8,174 bases of DNA from JAENVT01 sp040005915. Its GTDB lineage: Bacteria > Actinomycetota > Acidimicrobiia > Acidimicrobiales > Ilumatobacteraceae. The position numbers and the translations under genes are program-made. The notes below the pieces were generated by a model. It saw only the letters and a program-made list of their open reading frames with translations. It was not told where the DNA came from and searched no databases. This document shows positions 1 through 8,174 of the stretch, in pieces; position 1 is the first letter of the stretch, and each line of letters opens with the position of its first letter. The stretch spans positions 1-8,174 of the forward strand of contig JBDTYA010000125.1 in the NCBI GenBank assembly GCA_040005915.1, written 5' to 3'.

Positions 1-590
1 GCGTAGATGGCGAAGGTCCCCCAGCGCGGTCGGCTGAGCAGCCACAAACCTCCGCCGACCGTGATGGCGAGGCTGGCGTACAGCATGACCACCTTGGCGC
101 GAGCGCCCAGGAACACCTCGAGGCCTGCCTGGACGATGTTGCCCCCGTCGAACGGCAGGATCGGCAGCAGGTTGAACAACCCGATCACCGGACCGGCCCA
201 GAACAGGGCCTGCGCCGGGTACGACGCGTACCGGATGTCGTGCAGTGAGTGGACCCCCATCAGCCACAGACCGGTCGCCCCGATCAGGATCTGGATGGCG
301 GGGCCGGCGAAGCTGATGCCGGCGCGCTCCCAGCGCTTCAGATGACGCGTCGGAACGAACGATGCATACCCCGCGAGCAGGTCGAGCGAGATCTCGGCCT
401 GCGCGCCAGTGGCCCGGGCTGCGAATGCGTGCCCGAGTTCGTGGAGCAGCGTGAGCGCACCGATGAACGCGGCGAGCCACAACCCGAAGTCGGGCCCGTT
501 GATGACCACGACGAGCACCATCAACATGTAGAAACCGGGACGGACGTGCACGGGAAACCCGAACAGCCGGAACGCCGGTTGTGAAGTCAT
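1..590 (-). CDS. Site-2 protease family (M50) intramembrane zinc metalloprotease, C-terminus cut by window edge
   Basis: Reading the minus strand from the ATG at 590-588 gives an uninterrupted frame of 196 codons that runs off the left edge, so the C-terminus is missing. The protein starts MTSQPAFRLFGFPVHV and is hydrophobic. It carries the M50 zinc-binding motif HELGH at about residues 50-54 inside a hydrophobic segment, and a second family motif, NLLPILPFDGG, at about residues 140-150, whose Asp148 is the expected third zinc ligand. No PDZ domain lies between the two motifs, so it resembles the small SpoIVFB-like or rhomboid-sized M50 proteins rather than RseP. Proteins of this family cut membrane-anchored substrates within the bilayer; the substrate here is unknown. 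An in-frame GTG lies at 593-591 immediately before the ATG. I prefer the ATG because a -10-like box lies 6 bases upstream. It is divergent from ppdK. The family call is firm; the physiological role is not. Confidence 0.9.
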   Translation of the reverse strand, partial: MTSQPAFRLFGFPVHVRPGFYMLMVLVVVINGPDFGLWLAAFIGALTLLHELGHAFAARATGAQAEISLDLLAGYASFVPTRHLKRWERAGISFAGPAIQILIGATGLWLMGVHSLHDIRYASYPAQALFWAGPVIGLFNLLPILPFDGGNIVQAGLEVFLGARAKVVMLYASLAITVGGGLWLLSRPRWGTFAIY

Positions 591-596
591 CACCAG

Positions 597-602
597 AGCC
601 TA
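597..602 (-). promoter_or_regulatory. Putative -10 box of the M50 protease gene (leaderless-type spacing)
   Basis: On the minus strand TAGGCT (602 to 597) fits the actinobacterial -10 pattern TANNNT. It ends 6 bases before the ATG at 590, so transcription would begin at or next to the start codon. I see no Shine-Dalgarno sequence and no convincing -35 box. This is inference from position and consensus only. Confidence 0.4.
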
Positions 603-639
603 CGCATGTCGAAACGCCCTCCCACCGGCGGCGACCGCG

Positions 640-645
640 TACACT
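640..645 (+). promoter_or_regulatory. Putative -10 box of ppdK (leaderless-type spacing)
   Basis: TACACT at 640-645 fits TANNNT and ends 8 bases before the GTG at 654, which would place the transcription start at or near the first base of the gene. No purine-rich ribosome binding site precedes the GTG, and no clear -35 element is visible. The box also argues against the in-frame ATG at 606 as the start, because that ATG would lie upstream of the promoter. Confidence 0.45.
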
Positions 646-653
646 CGTCGCTC

Positions 654-3317
<2,664 letters not shown>

Positions 3318-3319
3318 TC

Positions 3320-3326
3320 GAGGAGG
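3320..3326 (+). promoter_or_regulatory. Shine-Dalgarno site that fixes the AIM24 start
   Basis: GAGGAGG at 3320-3326 lies 7 bases before the ATG at 3334, in the 16-base gap after the ppdK stop. It fixes the start at 3334, although the frame stays open upstream to 3094 inside ppdK. Confidence 0.8.
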
Positions 3327-3333
3327 GTTCGCC

Positions 3334-4068
3334 ATGGAAGTACAGACTCGTCAAGGCCCCGCCTATGGGGTCGCTCGTCTGACGTTGGCTCCCAACGAAC
3401 CTGTGCGTGTGGAGAGTGGCGCAATGATGGCGATGTCGACCGGCGTCGTCCTGCAGTCGAAGGCAGAGGGCGGCATCATGAAGTCGTTGAAGCGCGCTGC
3501 GTTGGGCGGCGAGAGCTTCTTCGTCAGCACGTACACGGCGCCGGCTTCGGGCGGTTTCGTCGACATCGCGGCGCGACTCCCGGGTGACATCACGACGCAC
3601 GCGGTCACGCCAGGGCACGCGTTGTTCGTGCAGAAGGGCTCGTGGCTGGGTAACGAGGTCAACGTCAACATCGACGCGCAATGGGGTGGCTTCAAGAACC
3701 TGTTCGGCGGCGAGGGCGGCTTCATCATCCGCACCGAGGGTCAGGGCATCGTGGTCTTCGCCTGCTATGGCGCGTTGGAGGTGTGGAACCTGCAGGCCGG
3801 GCAGTCGATCACCATCGACACCGGCCACATGGTCGCCTACGAGGACACCGTGCAGATGCAGATCCGCAAGGCCAGTGGCGGGGGATTGGTGCAGAGTTGG
3901 AAGAGCGGCGAGGGGCTGGTCTTCGACTTCACCGGTCCGGGCCGGGTATGGACACAGACGCGCAACCCGACGGAGTTGATGGGTTGGATCCAGAGTTTCG
4001 TGGGCACTGGTAACTCCAGTGGAACATCTTTCGGTGGGGCGTTGGGCGGTCTTCTCGGTCGTGACTGA
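3334..4068 (+). CDS. AIM24 family protein (TIGR00266 / DUF124-type)
   Basis: This 244-residue protein begins MEVQTRQGPAYGVARLTL. The frame is open further upstream, but that part overlaps ppdK, and the strong ribosome binding site just before 3334 sets the start. Recognisable family features are the early segment VESGAMMAMSTGV (about 26-38), the glycine-rich GGFKNLFGGEGGFI (118-131), DTGHMVAYEDTV (162-173) and GPGRVWTQTRNP (201-212). The C-terminus is a Gly/Ser-rich tail ending GGALGGLLGRD. I see no signal peptide and no confident membrane segment; the pattern fits the beta-rich fold described for the family. The biochemical role of bacterial members is unknown; yeast Aim24 is a mitochondrial protein linked to inner-membrane organisation. 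It sits 16 bases after ppdK, and its TGA directly abuts the ATG of the TerC gene, so co-transcription and a membrane-linked role are plausible but unproven. Confidence 0.88.
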   Translation: MEVQTRQGPAYGVARLTLAPNEPVRVESGAMMAMSTGVVLQSKAEGGIMKSLKRAALGGESFFVSTYTAPASGGFVDIAARLPGDITTHAVTPGHALFVQKGSWLGNEVNVNIDAQWGGFKNLFGGEGGFIIRTEGQGIVVFACYGALEVWNLQAGQSITIDTGHMVAYEDTVQMQIRKASGGGLVQSWKSGEGLVFDFTGPGRVWTQTRNPTELMGWIQSFVGTGNSSGTSFGGALGGLLGRD

Positions 4069-5085
4069 ATGTCGCTGGGCGTGATCGCCGGCGGCACCGG
4101 CCGCAACGAGTTCGTCGATATCCACGTCGCCGAGTGGGCATGGCCGGCGACGATCGCCGTCATCGTCGCGCTGCTGCTCTTCGACATCCTCGTACTCAAC
4201 CGCCATGCGCATGCACCGACACTGCGCCGCGCTGCGATCGAGACGATCGCGTGGGTGATCATCGGCATCACGTTCGGTGTTGTCGTGGTCGCATCCTTCG
4301 GCAGTGCCGCCGGAGGCGAGTGGTTCAGCGGGTACGTCATCGAGTACAGCCTGTCGATCGACAACGTGTTCGTGTGGGCACTGATACTCGCCTACTTCAA
4401 GGTGCCACCCGAGTACCAACGGCGGGTGTTGTTCTGGGGGGTGTTCGGCGCGCTCGTTCTGCGCGCCGGCTTCATCTTCGCGGGCGTCGCCTTGATCACA
4501 AGGTTCGAGTGGATGTTGTTCATCTTCGGCGGGTTCCTGCTGTACACCTCCGGCAAGTTGCTGTTCTCCGACGACGACGGAGTCGATCCGTCGCAGAGCC
4601 GCTTCTTGAAGGTTGTCCATCGCTTCGTGCCGACGACGCAAGAGCTGCAGGGCCAGAAGATGTTCGTGCGGCGCGGTGGCAAGCGATTCGCGACGCCGTT
4701 GTTCGCGGTGCTGCTGCTCGTCGAGGCCACCGATGTGCTGTTCGCAGTCGACTCGGTTCCAGCGGTGTTGGCCGTCAGCAAGGAGCAGTTCATCGTGTTC
4801 ACGTCGAACGCGTTCGCGATCATGGGCCTGCGGTCGCTGTACTTCATGCTGGCCGACATGCATGCCCGCTTCAGTTACCTGCAGCAGGGTCTCGCCATCA
4901 TCCTCGCCTTCGTCGGCGTGAAGATGATCATCAGTCGCTGGTACCACATCGACACGGCGGTGTCGTTGCTTGTGATCGTGCTCGTGCTGATGATTTCGGT
5001 GTCGTTCTCGCTGCAGCACACGCGGGGGCTCGCCAAGGCGACGTCCGCAGTCGCCGAGGACCCTCCACCTCCTGACGAGCGATAA
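4069..5085 (+). CDS. TerC/Alx family integral membrane protein
   Basis: This is a 338-residue polytopic membrane protein. Hydrophobic segments lie near residues 25-45, 57-77, 88-109, 120-142, 148-165, 208-230, 240-260, 270-289 and 296-315, giving roughly seven to nine helices. Two hallmark acidic motifs within membrane segments identify the TerC/Alx family: SIDNVFVWALI (Asp98) and EATDVLFAVDSVPA (Glu219, Asp222, Asp228). The long loop FSDDDGVDPSQSRFLKVVHR with the following polar segment (about 166-205) is also typical. Family members are implicated in tellurite resistance, manganese export and supply of metal to secreted enzymes; which applies here cannot be read from sequence. There is no tellurite operon around it, so a resistance role is not favoured. 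The ATG follows the AIM24 stop with no gap and no evident ribosome binding site, which suggests translational coupling; an in-frame GTG at 4081 is an alternative start. The tail is proline-rich and charged (DPPPPDER). Confidence 0.92.
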   Translation: MSLGVIAGGTGRNEFVDIHVAEWAWPATIAVIVALLLFDILVLNRHAHAPTLRRAAIETIAWVIIGITFGVVVVASFGSAAGGEWFSGYVIEYSLSIDNVFVWALILAYFKVPPEYQRRVLFWGVFGALVLRAGFIFAGVALITRFEWMLFIFGGFLLYTSGKLLFSDDDGVDPSQSRFLKVVHRFVPTTQELQGQKMFVRRGGKRFATPLFAVLLLVEATDVLFAVDSVPAVLAVSKEQFIVFTSNAFAIMGLRSLYFMLADMHARFSYLQQGLAIILAFVGVKMIISRWYHIDTAVSLLVIVLVLMISVSFSLQHTRGLAKATSAVAEDPPPPDER

Positions 5086-5102
5086 CACCCCGCGGGTAGC
5101 CT
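5072..5102 (+). promoter_or_regulatory. Putative dnaG-rpoD promoter
   Basis: TAGCCT at 5097-5102 fits the TANNNT -10 pattern and ends 7 bases before the GTG start of dnaG at 5110. CTGACG at 5072-5077 matches TTGACA at four of six positions, but the 19-base spacer is long, so the -35 is weak evidence. The -35 would lie in the last codons of the TerC gene. No ribosome binding site precedes dnaG, in keeping with a leaderless message. Confidence 0.45.
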
Positions 5103-5107
5103 CGCGG
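5090..5107 (+). repeat. Short inverted repeat around the dnaG -10 box
   Basis: CCGCG (5090-5094) and CGCGG (5103-5107) are exact inverted copies flanking the -10 box. Pairing can extend inward by one G-T and one G-C pair, leaving a four-base TAGC loop. It could be an operator, or a weak hairpin at the end of the TerC transcript. There is no T-run, so it is not a standard intrinsic terminator. In a GC-rich genome a repeat this short may be chance. Confidence 0.3.
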
Positions 5108-5109
5108 CT

Positions 5110-6851
5110 GTGGCGATTGTCGAAGAGGATCTCGAGCGGATACGGGCCACCGTCTCGATCTCCGACGTCGTTCAGCAGTACGTCGCGTTACGTCGCGTCG
5201 GGCGCAACTGGGTGGGCCTGTGCCCGTTTCACGCCGAACGAAGCCCGTCGTTCAACGTGCGCGACGAGACGGGTCGCTACAAGTGCTTCGGGTGCGCTGC
5301 GGCGGGTGACGTGTTCACGTTCGTTCAGGAGATCGAGCATGTCGACTTCGTCAACGCCGCCGAACAGCTCGCCGCCAAGGCCGGCATTCAACTGCAGTAC
5401 ACCACGGGTGGTGAGAGCAAGGATCGCCTGCGTCGCAAGAAGTTGATCGAGGCGATGGCCACGGCCGTCGATTGGTACCACCAACGATTGTTGACCAGTG
5501 ACGATGCCCGCGGGGCGCGCGACTACTTGCGCAAGCGCGGTCTTGCCGGCGACATAGCGCGCCAGTTCAAGCTGGGGTGGGCGCCGGACGATTGGGATGC
5601 GATGAGCCGCGATGTCGGTCTGCCGGCCGATGCATTGCGCGATACCGGGCTGGCGTTCACCAACAAGAGGGGCCGTCTGCAGGATTCGTTCCGAGGGCGC
5701 GTGATGTTCCCGATCTCGTCGGAGAACGGGGATCCCGTTGCGTTCGGCGGGCGCATCCTGCCGGGCTCGAGCGACCCGGCGAAGTACAAGAACTCGGCCG
5801 AGACGTACATCTACGCGAAGTCGAAGACGCTGTACGGGTTGCATGGAGCTAAAGGCGACATCGTTGCGGCCGATCAAGTCATCGTGTGCGAGGGCTACAC
5901 CGATGTCATCGGCTTTCATCGCGCCGGCGTGAAGCGCGCCGTCGCCACCTGTGGCACCGCACTGACCGAGGAGCACGTGCGCATGCTCAAGCGGTTCGCC
6001 AACCGCGTCGTGCTGGCCTTCGACGCCGATGCTGCCGGGCAGGGTGCTGCTGAGAAGTTCTACGAGTGGGAGCAGAAGTATCAGGTGCAGGTCAGTGTCG
6101 CCGCGTTCCCCAAGGGCCAGGACCCGGGCGAGCTCAGCCTGTCGAACCCGGCCGCGCTGGCCGCGTCGGTCGATTCGGCGTTGCCGTTCCTCGGCTTCCG
6201 CCTGCAGCGCGTCATGACAGGGCGGGTGTTGAACACGCCGGAGGACCGCGTGCGGTTGGCCGAGCAGGCGATGGCCGTGGTCAACGAGCATCCCGACAAC
6301 AACGTGCGCAAGCTGTACGCCGGTCGGGTGGCCAGCCACACGGGTTTGCCCATCAACGATCTGGTCGCGATCGCCTCGCGACGCTCCGCACGGCCCGTCG
6401 TTCGCGTCGCGGCCAGTCGTCGTGTCGGCGTGTCGGAGAACGCCGAGTTCGTGGCCATCGCGTTGCTGCTGCAGCGGTGGCACGACATGGCCGGGTGGCT
6501 CGACGAATTGCTGTTCGTCGACGATGTCGCACGACGTGCGTTCCTGGCCGTCGCCGAGGGCGATGGCTCGGTGGGTCGTTCGCTGGAGTTGGCCGATCCC
6601 GAGGCTCGCGAGATGATCGAACGTGCCGCGGTCGCCGACATCGATGCTGATCCGGCCATCGAGGGGCGCAACCTCATCGCCGCCGCCGTCCGCCGAGAGT
6701 TGGCACGACGCGTCAATGAAACAGACCCCGTCGAGATCCTTGCAAACAGGGATGCACGCTTGGCGCTCGAGCGCTTCGACGAGCCCAACGCAGGGAATGA
6801 TGCAGCCGAGCTGTTGCTAGGGTGGCTCCAACGGCGCAACGAGGAGCGTGA

Positions 6852-6855
<4 letters not shown>
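5110..6855 (+). CDS. dnaG: DNA primase
   Basis: DnaG makes the RNA primers for lagging-strand synthesis and works with the replicative helicase DnaB. The 581-residue length is typical. The N-terminal CHC2 zinc-binding domain has ligands Cys38, His41, Cys59 and Cys62 (CPFH and CFGC motifs). The RNA-polymerase core includes SFRGRVMFPI (about 193-202) and FGGRILPGS (212-220). The Toprim domain shows VIVCEGYTDVIGFH with Glu261, and LAFDADAAG with Asp305 and Asp307, the metal-binding acidic residues. Residues from about 440 to the end form a divergent, helix-rich segment where the helicase-binding domain is expected. The start is GTG at 5110, giving MAIVEEDLERIRATVSISDVV, a normal DnaG beginning. 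It follows TerC by 24 bases, with its own putative promoter there, and overlaps rpoD by 4 bases. Confidence 0.98.
6841..6846 (+). promoter_or_regulatory. Shine-Dalgarno site supporting the rpoD TTG start
   Basis: GAGGAG at 6841-6846, within the last codons of dnaG, is 5 bases before the TTG at 6852. No in-frame ATG occurs until about residue 100, so this site is the main reason for accepting the TTG start. Confidence 0.65.
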
Positions 6856-8117
<1,262 letters not shown>

Positions 8118-8131
8118 TCAACCGGCTTTGC

Positions 8132-8137
8132 TATCCT
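8132..8137 (+). promoter_or_regulatory. Putative -10 box of the tRNA gene
   Basis: TATCCT at 8132-8137, in the 31-base gap between rpoD and the tRNA, fits TANNNT. Transcription from it would start about 5 bases before the mature tRNA 5' end. No -35 is evident; the tRNA could also be read through from rpoD. I see no terminator in the gap. Confidence 0.35.
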
Positions 8138-8148
8138 CGTCAACGCCT

Positions 8149-8174
8149 TCCGAGATAGCTCAGTTGGCAGAGCA
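8149..8174 (+). tRNA. tRNA gene, 5' part only (possibly tRNA-Asn)
   Basis: The last 26 bases fit the first part of a tRNA: a 7-base acceptor strand TCCGAGA, then T8 and A9, a D-stem GCTC paired with GAGC across the loop AGTTGGCA, then A26. The anticodon lies beyond the window, so the identity is not visible. A 5' TCC acceptor start is seen in many bacterial tRNA-Asn genes, which makes Asn a guess only. Confidence 0.8.

Noticed and set aside
7..584. Two plus-strand frames (7-345 and 249-584) at the left edge
   Set aside because: The minus strand here encodes an M50 protease with HELGH and FDGG motifs in correct order and spacing; the plus-strand frames have no family resemblance.
606..653. 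Upstream ATG at 606 as the ppdK start
   Set aside because: It would add 16 residues not seen in the family, lies upstream of the likely -10 box at 640-645, and lacks a ribosome binding site. The GTG at 654 gives the normal PPDK N-terminus.
4069..5085. Tellurite resistance locus
   Set aside because: Only a TerC-family protein is present, with no other ter genes nearby; most TerC homologues in such settings are not tellurite determinants.
5188..6483. 431-codon minus-strand frame opposite dnaG
   Set aside because: It lies opposite the zinc-binding and Toprim domains of DnaG, has no recognisable motif, and has a composition typical of antisense high-GC frames.

Overview
The window is a compact, high-GC, gene-dense bacterial chromosomal segment with almost no non-coding DNA. 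The strong G/C preference at third codon positions, the actinobacterial-looking -10 boxes (TANNNT) placed 6-8 bases before start codons, and the ppdK / dnaG / rpoD neighbourhood suggest an actinobacterium. My best guess is class Acidimicrobiia (Ilumatobacter-like), but that is an inference from style and synteny, not from a database match.

Layout. On the minus strand, from the left edge to 590, lies the N-terminal part of a site-2-protease-type (M50) membrane metalloprotease, cut by the window edge. A short divergent promoter region (591-653) separates it from a plus-strand run: pyruvate, phosphate dikinase (ppdK, 654-3317), an AIM24-family protein (3334-4068), a TerC-family membrane protein (4069-5085), DNA primase (dnaG, 5110-6855), the primary sigma factor (rpoD/sigA, 6852-8117), and the first 26 bases of a tRNA gene (from 8149; tRNA-Asn is a guess).

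The plus-strand genes look like at least two transcription units. ppdK, the AIM24 gene and the TerC gene form the first (gaps of 16 and 0 bases). dnaG and rpoD form the second (4-base overlap), which is the core of the macromolecular synthesis operon, here without rpsU. A putative promoter sits in the 24-base gap between TerC and dnaG. The head gene of each unit (M50 protease, ppdK, dnaG) has a -10-like box 6-8 bases before its start codon and no Shine-Dalgarno sequence, which is the arrangement expected for leaderless mRNAs. Two internal genes (AIM24, rpoD) instead have clear purine-rich ribosome binding sites.

Functionally the region joins central carbon metabolism (PEP/pyruvate interconversion), membrane or metal-ion homeostasis (TerC, with AIM24 of unknown role), replication priming and housekeeping transcription. 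I see no mobile element, CRISPR array, phage gene or toxin-antitoxin module, and no evidence of an undescribed multi-gene system. The most interesting points are the leaderless-start pattern, loss of the usual regulatory threonine next to the catalytic histidine of PPDK, the abutting AIM24-TerC pair between ppdK and dnaG, and the TTG start of rpoD overlapping the dnaG stop.
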